Below, one piece after another: positions 8,614 to 16,848 of a DNA stretch of 40,859 nucleotides. Under the pieces are notes generated by a model. That model was not told the origin of the DNA, did not search any database, and was given only the letters and a program-made list of their open reading frames with translations. This DNA is from a virus: IMG/VR virus record IMGVR_UViG_3300046673_000248, positions 1-40,859 of that record; one strand, given 5' to 3'. A program made the position numbers and the translations under genes. Position 1 is the first letter of the stretch; every line of letters starts with the position of its first letter.

Positions 8614-11600
8614 CAGTTCAACCCTCCGCCGCTGTTTTCCGCATAGCTATCATTGAGCGCCGCGCGAATGTGGTGCTTATACTGCCCCATAAACTGCGCC
8701 ACACCTTTGGCGTCGATGGCATGAACGTGAAGATGCACATCGCCCATCGACTGGCTTTGCACGGGCATCTTGCCACCGCCCTCGAGGGCAGTCGTGAGAC
8801 GCTCATTCTGATCGCTGGGGATGATGCGCTCGCCCGCGTGAATCATGGCAAAGCCATCGTGAGGCACTGAGTCAGTGCCAATGTCATATTGAGCAGCCGA
8901 GGATGAGTAGTTGCTGCGGCCAGCTTTTTCTTGAGCAGAGAGCGACGCCATGAACTGCTTGATTTCCGGCTGAATCGTATTGTTGAAATACTTCGTCCCG
9001 TTGTGGCCCATCGAATGGAGGGTCTTCTGCGATTCCATCATCAGGCTTTCGGCGTCGGAGTACGCGGTCATGTAGTCCATGCCGCCCTGGTCATAGGACA
9101 TTTTGTCAGCCGCGATCCGCGGCTTCACGGTCTCTTTGTCGTACTTTTTTTCCGGGCCACTGGTGCCAATTGCGCCGATGATTGCACCGGCCACACCGCC
9201 GATGATCGCGCCGATAGGGCCGCCGAACTCCATGCCCACCTGCGCGCCAGATGCGCTGCCTTGGAGCGCGCCGGATGCGCCGCCACCGCTCTCATGTGCA
9301 GCCCAGACGCCAGAGGCCGGTCCAGCGACAGCATCTATATTCTTTTCCTTGGACGATGAACCTGACGATCCATTTTGACCCCAATTCGCGCCAGATCCAG
9401 CTCCCGCATTTCCTGATGTGCGATCCGAAGAAGACCAACTGCCACTCCAATTACTGCCTGCATCACCGCTCGTATCGCTACTGGAAGTGGCCAAGTTGCC
9501 ATTCTTGTCAACCTTCAACTGCTGTTGAGGAACTTCGTTGAATTGCCCATTTGCCTGATAGCTGCTTGGCTGCAACTGCGCAGCGTCCGCATTGCTTTTA
9601 GCAATGGCGTCATGGCCCGCTGCTTTGTTCGCGTAGTAGGATTTTGTCTGCTTGTAAAGGTCGTAGCCTGTCTTGCCTGTTCCAGCAATGCCCGCTAAAA
9701 CTCCTCCCGCTTTTCCTTTGCTCGCACCTGCGGCCGTCGAGCCTGCTGAGATCACACTCTGCGCTGTCGTCGCGCCTGCGTCGCCCGCGCCGCCGCTGCC
9801 GCCCGCATAAGAACCAGGAGCACCCGTGCTGCCAGCGCTCACACCGCCTGACGCACCAGCGCTTCCCGGAGCCATCAGCGCCGTGCTTCCGCCTGGACCA
9901 ATTCCTGCGCCCGGTCCGGAGATCGATCCAGCTCCGCCCGCGCTGACACCGGGGCCGCTGATTGATCCGGTGCCAGACCCTATTCCAGACCCCGCGCCGC
10001 CGCCCACGCCGGCAAAGCTCGCATTGCCAATGTGGATGGTGGCCGAGGTGACAGAGAAGACGCCCTGGGCTGCGGTGTGGCCGCCGCTGTGCTCAGCCTT
10101 GGCATCCGCGCCCAGGCCGGGAACCTTGGCTTTCTTGCCGAAGCCAAGCTGGCTTTTCAGATCGCCAAAGAAGCCGCCCGCGCCGCCAGCGTTACCCTCT
10201 TGATCCTCCGCGCCTTTTCCCTTCGACGCGAAATGCTGCCACAGCGCCGCCGCTGACTTGCCGGCCGCCTTGTCGCCCATCTCCGCAAAATAACGCGATG
10301 GATTTTTCATTCCCCTGAAGAAGCCAGTGAATTCACCGGCCATCTTGTCCTGCGCGGCTTTGGAGGCCTCCGCTATTTCCGCATCGCGTTCTTGAGCGGC
10401 GGCAATCTTGCGCCGGTCAAAATCGTCCTGGCTGATCTGTTGTGCCGTCAGTTCCTCGTTGTACTTTTGCAGCCGCTCGTCATATTCAGCCTGGATAGCG
10501 GCCGTCTTCTTTTTTTCCGCGCTCAGCGAGCGAACCCGCGCCTGTTCTTCAATGCGCGTGGTCTCCTGCGCGGCGCGCTGCTGAGCTGCCAATGTGTCCG
10601 CTTCGGTTTTTTTCTGTTCATCAGCTTCTTTTTTTGCTTCGGCGGCTGCCGCAAAGTCGGTCTGCTTGCCGATCTCATACGTGGCCGCAAGCCGCGCGCC
10701 TGGGTCTTTTTCCGTCAGGTTCGTGACGCGAATATCGCCTTCCTTCCGAATACGCGCGACGCCAGTCAACCCCTCAAGCTCAGTCTGCTCCCGCAAATTG
10801 CGCAATGAAAGTTCAGATTGTGCTTGTTCCTGCCGAAGCCTTTGCTCCTCTTCGTTATGGAACTTCTCGTGGATCGCCGAGCGCAAGTTCATGGCGGTTG
10901 CGTCTGTGCCTTGTACTTCCCTGATTGCAGCCTCTTCCTTGGCCTGCCATAGCGCCGTGCCGGTAAGCGTGGCCTCCAGCGCTTGCTCGCGCACACGAGC
11001 CAGCTCCTGCGCCGGGGCTTTTTCTTCTCTCGCGGCGCTGCTTTCGCTGGAATGGTTTTTATCTTTTCCTGCCTTATCAATGTCAGCCTGGAGAGCCTTC
11101 TCTTCAATGTCAAAGGCCCCCTTTTGATTCAGCAAGTCATCGGTAATCGATTGACCAATTTTGATCGACTCTTGCAGCTTCTTCATTCGCAGCAGTTGAG
11201 GCTCACTATAAGGACCAGCGAGCACTCCTGGATTCTTTGCGGCTCGTTCAAGCGCCAGAGTGTTTTTGAGAGTTTGCTCATACGTTTGCAACCGCGCAAT
11301 CGTTTTATCGAGATCTTTGGGTTTAACTGATTCGCCAGTGATCTTTTCAAAATCACCTTTTACCTCATCCGGGAGGCCCGTATACTCCTTTGAACCGTAC
11401 CGTTCTGCAAGGTTGATAGGTTTATTTTGGAGCTGGGAGAGCTTGAATTGCTTGGCCGCCGCCTCTCCTTGCGTAACGCTGATGAGGTGCTCCATTGCAA
11501 CGGCCTGACGATCCATCGCCTCGGCAGCGTGCTGGCCGAAATCCTTGACAACAGTGTCCGATTCCGCGATTAAACTCTTGAGAGAAATCCATTTGTCGTA

Positions 11601-11963
11601 GTATTTATCGATTGCACGAAAGGCTTCTTCACCTACCATAACGCCGATCTGAATCGCGGCCACGCCCATCATCACGCCACTCAGTGCTCTTATCCCGGAC
11701 ATCAACGTCTTGTTTTCTGCAATCAGCGTGCGGAAGGAGCGGGGCATGTGGATGCCAAATTCTTCAGTAAACAAATGCACCTGTTCCTTGCTCTTCATTC
11801 CCGCGACGCCGATTTCCTCCATGCCCTTTTTCACTTTCTGCCCGGAGGTTGTACCCGCCGCGCCCAGCTTTTGCAGGTTCGCCTCGACTTCTCCAATCAC
11901 AGCGCCGGAGTTGGCGTCCGTGACAGTGATGCGAATTACAACAGGGCTGGATTCGACGGCCAT
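8613..11963 (-). CDS. Tail tape measure protein
   Basis: 1116 residues, the longest gene of the window, between the tail assembly genes and the distal tail gene. The N-terminus is a short beta region (IRITVTDANSGAVIG). Long charged helices with many Gln, Glu and Ala follow (about 150-560), then a very Gly/Ser-rich segment (about 630-900). A hydrophobic glycine-zipper segment comes next (IGAIIGGVAGAIIGAIG). The C-terminus HDGFAMIHAGERIIP is common at tape measure ends. By the usual ruler relation, the tail would be roughly 150-170 nm. AAAGGAGATAGGTA before ATG 11963 supports the start. Confidence 0.88.
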   Translation of the reverse strand: MAVESSPVVIRITVTDANSGAVIGEVEANLQKLGAAGTTSGQKVKKGMEEIGVAGMKSKEQVHLFTEEFGIHMPRSFRTLIAENKTLMSGIRALSGVMMGVAAIQIGVMVGEEAFRAIDKYYDKWISLKSLIAESDTVVKDFGQHAAEAMDRQAVAMEHLISVTQGEAAAKQFKLSQLQNKPINLAERYGSKEYTGLPDEVKGDFEKITGESVKPKDLDKTIARLQTYEQTLKNTLALERAAKNPGVLAGPYSEPQLLRMKKLQESIKIGQSITDDLLNQKGAFDIEEKALQADIDKAGKDKNHSSESSAAREEKAPAQELARVREQALEATLTGTALWQAKEEAAIREVQGTDATAMNLRSAIHEKFHNEEEQRLRQEQAQSELSLRNLREQTELEGLTGVARIRKEGDIRVTNLTEKDPGARLAATYEIGKQTDFAAAAEAKKEADEQKKTEADTLAAQQRAAQETTRIEEQARVRSLSAEKKKTAAIQAEYDERLQKYNEELTAQQISQDDFDRRKIAAAQERDAEIAEASKAAQDKMAGEFTGFFRGMKNPSRYFAEMGDKAAGKSAAALWQHFASKGKGAEDQEGNAGGAGGFFGDLKSQLGFGKKAKVPGLGADAKAEHSGGHTAAQGVFSVTSATIHIGNASFAGVGGGAGSGIGSGTGSISGPGVSAGGAGSISGPGAGIGPGGSTALMAPGSAGASGGVSAGSTGAPGSYAGGSGGAGDAGATTAQSVISAGSTAAGASKGKAGGVLAGIAGTGKTGYDLYKQTKSYYANKAAGHDAIAKSNADAAQLQPSSYQANGQFNEVPQQQLKVDKNGNLATSSSDTSGDAGSNWSGSWSSSDRTSGNAGAGSGANWGQNGSSGSSSKEKNIDAVAGPASGVWAAHESGGGASGALQGSASGAQVGMEFGGPIGAIIGGVAGAIIGAIGTSGPEKKYDKETVKPRIAADKMSYDQGGMDYMTAYSDAESLMMESQKTLHSMGHNGTKYFNNTIQPEIKQFMASLSAQEKAGRSNYSSSAAQYDIGTDSVPHDGFAMIHAGERIIPSDQNERLTTALEGGGKMPVQSQSMGDVHLHVHAIDAKGVAQFMGQYKHHIRAALNDSYAENSGGGLN

Positions 11964-11966
11964 TAC

Positions 11967-12368
11967 CTATCTCCTTTTCTTTTGGAACTTGGCTCCGCAG
12001 TTGGAGCACTCCATGCCAAAGCGATTCTGCTGGCGCGTACCGCAGGCCCCGCAAGCCGGATGATTGCCTTCAAACGCTGCGCGAGCGCGGCTGAGGGCGA
12101 GCAGCCCCTCAGCCTCACAGTGCGCCAGATCCCGGAAGGAGAGTTCGATGCCAGCTTTGCGCAGAGCGTCAAGATGGAGCAAGTACTCGCCGAAGCGGTA
12201 GTAGCCCCAGGCGAGCTTGCGCGGCGGAATGGCGCGTTCCATCCGCGCAAGGGTCTCTTCATCCGCGCCCGATCCCTCGCGGTGGACGACAGAGCGCACG
12301 AAGTCGCTCTCGAAGATTTCTTCGAGGGCCATGCGGACGCCTTCCGTGTCTCTCCAAACATCGATCAC
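11967..12368 (-). CDS. Tail assembly-associated zinc-ribbon protein
   Basis: 133 residues. GTG 12368 overlaps the stop of the upstream gene (GTGA). The body is helical and charged (about 1-95). The C-terminus is a zinc ribbon: CGACG and, about 15 residues later, CSNCG, followed by a basic tail ending KKRR. Its position directly before the tape measure gene is that of the second tail assembly chaperone (the T part of lambda G/GT). However, the frame is closed by a stop close upstream, so a G-T type fusion by frameshifting is not supported. Function otherwise unknown. Confidence 0.6.
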   Translation of the reverse strand: MIDVWRDTEGVRMALEEIFESDFVRSVVHREGSGADEETLARMERAIPPRKLAWGYYRFGEYLLHLDALRKAGIELSFRDLAHCEAEGLLALSRARAAFEGNHPACGACGTRQQNRFGMECSNCGAKFQKKRR

Positions 12369-13102
12369 TCCGCATCCTCAACGTTGGCCGCGGCCGGTGC
12401 AAAGAGCGCGTCCACCGCGGCCACTTTGTGGTAAGTGTCCATGTACTCGACGATGGTTGCGCGGTCAAGCTGCTCGGCGCCATCTACCGCGTAGCCTTCC
12501 ACGCTGACGACCAGCTCGTCGTACAGCTCGGCAAGCGTGGCCTGCGCGCCCAGCCATTGCGTCTTCCCGTTGCGGCTGCCGCCGATGACGCGGGAGCGGG
12601 TATTGTCGCGCGCAAACCGCCGCTGCTGATCGGCGGTGGGCGTTTTGAAGTTGTGGTGCAGGCCGCGGAACTCGCGCATCACGCCATCCGCGTCTGCGCC
12701 CCACACGGCATTCAGGAAGACCGACTCCTGGCCGAGGGCGATCTGCGTGTCTTCCGTTGTCTCGCTGACGCGCACGGTGATGATGGCGTTGGCCACGCCC
12801 AAGCGATGGGAAAGTGGAAGCATCGACTTCCAGTCCTCGACCTGGTCGATGCTGATTTTTCCGTCGGGCAGCGCGTAGCCTTTGGCGGAGATCAGGCATT
12901 GCTCCACCAGCTCCAGCCGCGCGGCGCTCGAATCAAAATGGTCCAGGCGCTTGCCGCCCTGATTTTCGCTGGTGGAAAGGATACCTTCAAAGTAGCGCAG
13001 CCAGTGCTTTTTGAGGATGCGCGCGAGGGTGAGGGTGTACTTCTTGCCGCGATCTTCGATCACGATGGTGCGCGGTGCGTTGAGTTCGATGGAAACTGAC
13101 AT
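12365..13102 (-). CDS. Putative tail assembly chaperone
   Basis: 245 residues, soluble and mixed alpha/beta, with no recognised catalytic motif. It lies between the tail tube terminator and the zinc-ribbon/tape-measure pair, where siphophages encode the tail assembly chaperone that coats the tape measure before tube polymerisation. The N-terminus (ELNAPRTIVIEDRGKKYTLT) is a beta hairpin, as in many phage tail chaperones. GAGGAATCCT before ATG 13102 is a good ribosome site. The assignment is by synteny. Confidence 0.55.
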   Translation of the reverse strand: MSVSIELNAPRTIVIEDRGKKYTLTLARILKKHWLRYFEGILSTSENQGGKRLDHFDSSAARLELVEQCLISAKGYALPDGKISIDQVEDWKSMLPLSHRLGVANAIITVRVSETTEDTQIALGQESVFLNAVWGADADGVMREFRGLHHNFKTPTADQQRRFARDNTRSRVIGGSRNGKTQWLGAQATLAELYDELVVSVEGYAVDGAEQLDRATIVEYMDTYHKVAAVDALFAPAAANVEDAE

Positions 13103-13264
13103 AGGATTCCTCTTTTCTCTTGTGTGGGGTTTTCGGACTGATCACTGACAACTGATAAGGGTGAGGAACCCTTTTGAAGATTGAGGTTTCAGGCAGCCGT
13201 GTGAAACCTCTTCCGAGCCGGAGGCGTGGCGCGGATCGTGCGGAAAGTGCGTTGCAGTCCGGTT
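13103..13264 (-). promoter_or_regulatory. Intergenic leader upstream of tail assembly genes
   Basis: About 160 bp between the tube-gene terminator and ATG 13102. It contains a short period-7-like stretch (CTGATCACTGACAACTGATAA split over 13138-13158) and a small GGGT/ACCC-type dyad at about 13158-13174. No convincing promoter is visible. A leader or weak late promoter is plausible because a terminator lies just upstream in the transcription direction. Confidence 0.3.
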
Positions 13265-13298
13265 AAAAAGTGGGCGCGCCGATAGGAGAGACGCGCCC
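13265..13298 (-). terminator. Rho-independent terminator after tail tube gene
   Basis: Read on the minus strand, GGGCGCG (13292-13298 complement) pairs with CGCGCCC (13272-13278 complement) across a 13-base loop, followed by ACTTTTTAA. It lies 14 bases beyond the tube stop codon. It should end or attenuate leftward transcription after the highly needed tube protein, lowering expression of the tail assembly and tape measure genes. Confidence 0.75.
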
Positions 13299-13311
13299 TG
13301 GAGAAAACCTA

Positions 13312-14376
13312 TCAGGCGGCTGGAACGGCCAGGTACTGCGCAACCGCGTTGGTGACGCTGAAAGAGATGGGCGGCGTCGGCAGGACAACAGGATTACTCA
13401 AAGGATTCCCAGGCGTCCAGAAAGCCGTGCTTTCATCGACATCAAGCTGCCAGATCACCATCTCGCCATCGAAGCCGAGCTTGGCCGTTTTGAAGTGAGC
13501 GTTGGGAACCGAGACGGTCAACTGCGCCGCCGCGCCCGAGTTGACGGTCAGTGCATAATCGCTGGCCGTATCGTTCTTGTAGAGCGTGAAGGTATCATCC
13601 GTGTCCTTGGCCGCGACGGTGGTCGAGATAGAGAACTTGGGGTTGCCCTTGCGCACGAAGATGCCATAGAGTCCGCCGCCCGGCGCGCGATGGATCATGC
13701 ACTCATTCGAGAGTTTGATCACCGTCTTCATGTGGCGGCCGAGGAAGCTGGCCGTCGCGCCCACCGGGCCAAAGTCGAGCGTGGCATCTGATCCCAGCAG
13801 ATAGCTCTCGGTACCCAGCGCGGGAACCGTGGCCATCGCGCCGATCACCTGCCATCCGCAGCCGAGCATATTCCATTCGATGGTGATGGAGCCGACGGCA
13901 TCGATGGTGATGGTGAGATCGTTGACCACTATATCCGGGCACTTGTACTTCACGTCTTCGGTGTCTTCGACGTAGATCGTCGTCGGCACGGCCGTGCGCG
14001 TGGATTCATCGAAGGTGAAGGTGTGAACGTAGGGCGAAGCCTCGCCCGTGACGGTGTCGAGGCCGGCGAGGAAGGCCAGCGCCCACCCAAGCAGCCAGGG
14101 CGAGCATTCCGCCTTGGCGTTGGAGAGCTTGGTCTCCCAGCCGGTCACCTGGCCGTTGGTGGCGAAGGCCGTACCTTTGCCGGAGTAAGCCAGATCGGAG
14201 CGGCGCGTGGAATCGATTTCCAGCACGGCGGAGCCATCGAAGCGTTGGCGGTAGGTGAGAGCCGCGTCGGCCAGCGGCGCGCTCACCGTGGGGCTGCTCC
14301 AAGTGGGCTGCGAATTGGCGCTGAGCACCAGGTTGCGCGCGGATTTCCATTGCGAAAGAAAGTTGTTTCCGGACAT
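13312..14376 (-). CDS. Major tail tube protein
   Basis: 354 residues, beta-rich, encoded between the head-tail joining genes and the tail assembly genes. The N-terminus (SQWKSARNLVLSANSQPTW) and the central run VHTFTFDESTRTAVP, then DIVVNDLTITIDAVGSITIEW, match the general design of siphophage tube proteins. The rest of the protein looks like an added surface Ig-like domain. The start ATG overlaps the upstream stop as TAATG. A strong terminator follows, as is usual for abundant virion proteins. No sheath gene precedes it, so the tail is non-contractile. Confidence 0.75.
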   Translation of the reverse strand: MSGNNFLSQWKSARNLVLSANSQPTWSSPTVSAPLADAALTYRQRFDGSAVLEIDSTRRSDLAYSGKGTAFATNGQVTGWETKLSNAKAECSPWLLGWALAFLAGLDTVTGEASPYVHTFTFDESTRTAVPTTIYVEDTEDVKYKCPDIVVNDLTITIDAVGSITIEWNMLGCGWQVIGAMATVPALGTESYLLGSDATLDFGPVGATASFLGRHMKTVIKLSNECMIHRAPGGGLYGIFVRKGNPKFSISTTVAAKDTDDTFTLYKNDTASDYALTVNSGAAAQLTVSVPNAHFKTAKLGFDGEMVIWQLDVDESTAFWTPGNPLSNPVVLPTPPISFSVTNAVAQYLAVPAA

Positions 14377-14717
14377 TACTTCACCTCACTGGAAGCTGTG
14401 GAAGTTTCAGGTTGCGCCGGCGCGTCAGTGTGGCTGGCGGCTGGCGAGATAACGCGAGCTGTGGCTGTCTTCGGCGTTGCTGCCGCCGAAGGCGTTGCTA
14501 CTGTCGGTACAACAGCCAATATTGGCGCGCCTTCGAATGTTTTGAGGGAGAGCACGCGCCGCCACTCGCTGCTGAGCACGCGTACCGGCTTGCCACCGGT
14601 GAAGACGTAAGAGAAGTGGCCGTTGGCGATGCGCACGGTTGAGCCAGGCGCGGCCAGCGCAATGCCAGCGGTCGTCAATTGCACATCGAGAAAGTCAGGC
14701 TGAGCTACTGTTGTCAT
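14376..14717 (-). CDS. Small head-tail region protein, unknown
   Basis: 113 residues. The first 65 form a compact beta-rich unit (GSTVRIANGHFSYVFTGG, EWRRVLSLKTFEG). The last 45 are a flexible Ala/Pro/Thr-rich tail. It overlaps the previous gene by ATGA and the next by TAATG. The short EWRR..L pattern recalls the DUF2635-type protein (Mu gp38) at the same position in the Mu late operon, but the resemblance is weak. Confidence 0.5.
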   Translation of the reverse strand: MTTVAQPDFLDVQLTTAGIALAAPGSTVRIANGHFSYVFTGGKPVRVLSSEWRRVLSLKTFEGAPILAVVPTVATPSAAATPKTATARVISPAASHTDAPAQPETSTASSEVK

Positions 14718-15286
14718 GATCCAAACCTCGCATTCGGGCCGTTGTATTGCGCGATGCCCTTGATCAGAATCGTGATGGCAAAGAGCTGATCGACCGGGCC
14801 ATCATCATTGGGAATCACCAGCGAAACGCGCTTCAGAGTAATAGGCATCGAACTGGTGCCGTCAGAGAGCGCAAGGCGCGCGCCAGCGAGTTGATTGAGC
14901 GCCACATCCACCAGCCCGATAATTTGCAGCCGCTCGTCCGCTTTGGACCGCAGGCTGCTTTCAAAACAAAGCACGTCAAAGAGCAGGCCGCTCTCGTAGG
15001 TAAGCCGCTGATTGTCGCGCAGATCGCTAAATTCCGCCTCGGCGAATTGCACGCGCAATGAAGGCGGCTTGATGGCGAGCTGGCCTTGAGCGTTGAAGTC
15101 CTTGCTGTTGACAGTGGCCACGTCGATTTTCACGGAAGGTGGCGGAGAGATCACGGTATTATCCGGCCCTGGAACACCGTCAGGATTGAGCGCCAGAGCG
15201 TAAGCAGCCGGCATAACGGTATTCAGGAGTGCAATCAGCGCGCCTTCCACGGCGTCGATCTTAAATTGAGAGGGAGAGCCGCTCAT
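14714..15286 (-). CDS. Tail terminator / Mu gp37-like protein
   Basis: 190 residues. It follows the virion morphogenesis gene and precedes the tube region, as Mu gp37 and siphophage tail terminators do. The N-terminus is a helix with IDAVEGALIALLNTVMPAAY, the start typical of this group (a helical 'I..al...L' segment). The rest is beta-rich with QFAEAEFSDLRDNQRLTYE. It overlaps both neighbours by ATGA, indicating coupled translation. Inferred role: hexameric ring capping the growing tube and joining it to the head connector. Confidence 0.6.
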   Translation of the reverse strand: MSGSPSQFKIDAVEGALIALLNTVMPAAYALALNPDGVPGPDNTVISPPPSVKIDVATVNSKDFNAQGQLAIKPPSLRVQFAEAEFSDLRDNQRLTYESGLLFDVLCFESSLRSKADERLQIIGLVDVALNQLAGARLALSDGTSSMPITLKRVSLVIPNDDGPVDQLFAITILIKGIAQYNGPNARFGS

Positions 15287-15930
15287 TCGCCCTCCAGTCC
15301 GGCTTGCGCGCGAGCGCGGCGAATAAAGCCGTTGACCATCGACTGAATGCGCTGCGGATCTTCCGGCCGGAAGACGCAGTAGGGTCGCGCCGGAATGTTC
15401 TGGTGGCGAGTGTGCGCGCCCACCGTACCGACGCGAATCTGATTGCGCGGGCCTTTGATATTGAGTGTGCGGTTGCCGAGGCGTCCTTTGCCAAGAGCAG
15501 CGGAGAGCCGCATGAGGGTGTGCTGCTTGACTTTGACGGTGGAAGCCTCCATCGCCGCCGTGCGCGGACCGAAGACGGAGCCACGGTCCTTGGAACCAAA
15601 CTGATGCACGGCGGCGTAAGGCACGCCCTGCGGACCGATGGATACCGTGTCTTCACCTGGCTCAACAACGAGAGCATTACGCAAACGGCCACTCATCACC
15701 AGCAGCTTGTGTCCGGCGGCGCGGCTGCCATAGCTTTTGATGGTGGAGGGAGCCAGCGGCGTCCAGGAGCCGGAGGGAGAACCTTCCTGGCGGAAGGTTC
15801 GCGTAATCGAGCCGATCATATACGCGCCAATCTGGCGCATCAACTCGCCTCTCTGCGCCAGCGACGCGCGGAAGCGCCCCAATGCAACCCGCACTGTGGC
15901 GTCGTCGACTTGGATTACTTCCGCGCTCAT
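15283..15930 (-). CDS. Virion morphogenesis protein (Mu G / P2 S tail-completion family)
   Basis: 215 residues. It starts with a helical domain (RFRASLAQRGELMRQIGAYM), then SITRTFRQEGSPSGSWTPLA, TIKSYG, LLVMSGRLRNAL and YAAVHQFGSK. This run of motifs is characteristic of the phage virion morphogenesis / tail completion family. The C-terminal IPARPYCVF matches the family ending 'pARPflg'. It lies downstream of the gp36-like connector. ATG overlaps the stop of the 34-residue gene before it. Confidence 0.85.
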   Translation of the reverse strand: MSAEVIQVDDATVRVALGRFRASLAQRGELMRQIGAYMIGSITRTFRQEGSPSGSWTPLAPSTIKSYGSRAAGHKLLVMSGRLRNALVVEPGEDTVSIGPQGVPYAAVHQFGSKDRGSVFGPRTAAMEASTVKVKQHTLMRLSAALGKGRLGNRTLNIKGPRNQIRVGTVGAHTRHQNIPARPYCVFRPEDPQRIQSMVNGFIRRARAQAGLEGE

Positions 15931-16031
15931 ATCTTTCCCTTTTCAGATGCTGGTTTTTTGCAGATTGGCATCGGAAGCGGGTTCTTGAGCTTACGTATTT
16001 CCTCAAAGACATCCTTTTTTGGATTTTTCAT
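15927..16031 (-). CDS. 34-residue coupled small protein
   Basis: ATG at 16031-16029 overlaps the TGA of the gp36-like gene, and the TGA at 15929-15927 overlaps the ATG of the morphogenesis gene. It encodes MKNPKKDVFEEIRKLKNPLP and a further 14 residues, basic and Pro/Lys-rich. The double ATGA overlap strongly suggests that it is translated, at least as a coupling bridge. Such a short gene would be missed by ordinary length cut-offs. Function unknown. Confidence 0.6.
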   Translation of the reverse strand: MKNPKKDVFEEIRKLKNPLPMPICKKPASEKGKI

Positions 16032-16471
16032 ATATAACCTTCCAGGTTCTTATGGCTGAAAGCCAGATTTCCGTCTTTCTGGCTGATGGTTGGGCCACCG
16101 TGAGAAGTTTGTGGCTGAAGCGCGGTGGAGGGCTGGTCGAGCGAAGCCCTGGCCGCCGCAATATCCTTTAGGAAACTGATGGCCTGGTCAAAGCGATGCT
16201 GAACCGTCTCGCTGGCAGATGTTTCGCGCCGCCGGCAGAAGAGCAGATAGACGGCAATATCCAGCGTCATAGCCTTCACGTCGTCCGATTGCTGAAGTGG
16301 TATGACGTAGCGCATCCGGCAATAGCTTTCCACGCGGCCCGATGCCTCCTCCAGCGCCGCCATGACCGTCGCGGTGTTGATGGCGCCGGTGTTGTCGTCG
16401 TCGGTCAGCTCCATCAGATCCTTCGCCGTCATGCGGAGGGGGACGAGATCGGCTTGGGTTGCGTAGGCCAT
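16028..16471 (-). CDS. Head-tail connector (Mu gp36, DUF1320 family)
   Basis: 147 residues: MAYATQADLVPLRMTAKDLM, LTDDDNTGAINTATVMAALE, ASGRVESYCRMRYVIPLQ. The pattern 'D..v..A...A...v..y...RY..Pl' and the later A.YLLFCRRR..A...V..RFDQAISFLKDIA match the gp36/DUF1320 family well. The product is a ring protein added to the portal to receive the tail. It lies downstream of the capsid genes, as in Mu. A short period-7 repeat lies just upstream of its start. Confidence 0.85.
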   Translation of the reverse strand: MAYATQADLVPLRMTAKDLMELTDDDNTGAINTATVMAALEEASGRVESYCRMRYVIPLQQSDDVKAMTLDIAVYLLFCRRRETSASETVQHRFDQAISFLKDIAAARASLDQPSTALQPQTSHGGPTISQKDGNLAFSHKNLEGYI

Positions 16472-16472
16472 A

Positions 16473-16502
16473 AACCAGCTTTCAGCTATCAGATCTCAGC
16501 TT
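16473..16502. repeat. Period-7 repeat (CAGCTTT type)
   Basis: Four seven-base units (CAGCTTT, CAGCTAT, CAGATCT, CAGCTTT) lie between the 81-residue gene and the connector gene. They belong to the repeat family found in most gene gaps of the late block. Confidence 0.8.
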
Positions 16503-16748
16503 TTACTTGACTTCCTGGGTTACCGTGATGACGCCGCGCGCCTGTAGTAGCTCCGCGTCTACCTGGGAAAAATGCTGAACTGATCCCATTTGGAAAACCT
16601 GATGGTTAAAAAGAAAGCCGGTCAGCACGCGATAGAAAAGCTCCAACTCGGGTTCGGCTTGCTTTTCCACCTGCCCCGGTTGAGCTTGGGCGGCTGGATC
16701 CACTTTCAATTTTGAAACTACCTTTTTGGCTGCCTTCTTGGTTGCCAT
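16503..16748 (-). CDS. Hypothetical head-region protein
   Basis: 81 residues. A Lys/Ala-rich N-terminal 20 (MATKKAAKKVVSKLKV) is followed by a small folded part with LFYRVLTGFLFNHQVF and HFSQVDAELLQARGVIT. AAGAGG seven bases before ATG 16748 supports translation. It sits between the major capsid hairpin and the connector gene, where other phages encode small head-completion proteins. No family recognised. Confidence 0.6.
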   Translation of the reverse strand: MATKKAAKKVVSKLKVDPAAQAQPGQVEKQAEPELELFYRVLTGFLFNHQVFQMGSVQHFSQVDAELLQARGVITVTQEVK

Positions 16749-16781
16749 CTCGAAACCTCTTGTCAGAATGAATCTGAATTA

Positions 16782-16814
16782 GCGTAGGGCGCTCCTGTTT
16801 GAAGCGCCCTACGC
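16782..16814 (-). promoter_or_regulatory. Strong intergenic hairpin after the major capsid gene
   Basis: GCGTAGGGCGCT (16782-16793) pairs perfectly with AGCGCCCTACGC (16803-16814), a 12-bp stem with a 9-base loop. No T run follows in the leftward direction, so it is more likely an mRNA-stabilising or processing hairpin than a terminator. Confidence 0.65.
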
Positions 16815-16827
16815 CGCCTTATTCACT

Positions 16828-16848
16828 CCCGGAAAGCCGGGCCTTTTT
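16828..16848 (+). terminator. Terminator-like hairpin facing rightward
   Basis: CCCGG/CCGGG (16828-16832 with 16837-16841) is followed by CCTTTTT on the plus strand. It ends at the capsid stop codon. Read rightward it has intrinsic-terminator form and could block antisense transcripts entering the capsid genes. The stem is short, so confidence is modest. Confidence 0.4.

Noticed and set aside
12365-12400. Possible -1 programmed frameshift fusing the two tail assembly genes, as in lambda G/GT
   Set aside because: The downstream frame is closed by a TGA about 12 bases before the overlap, and no slippery heptamer lies in the remaining open bases.
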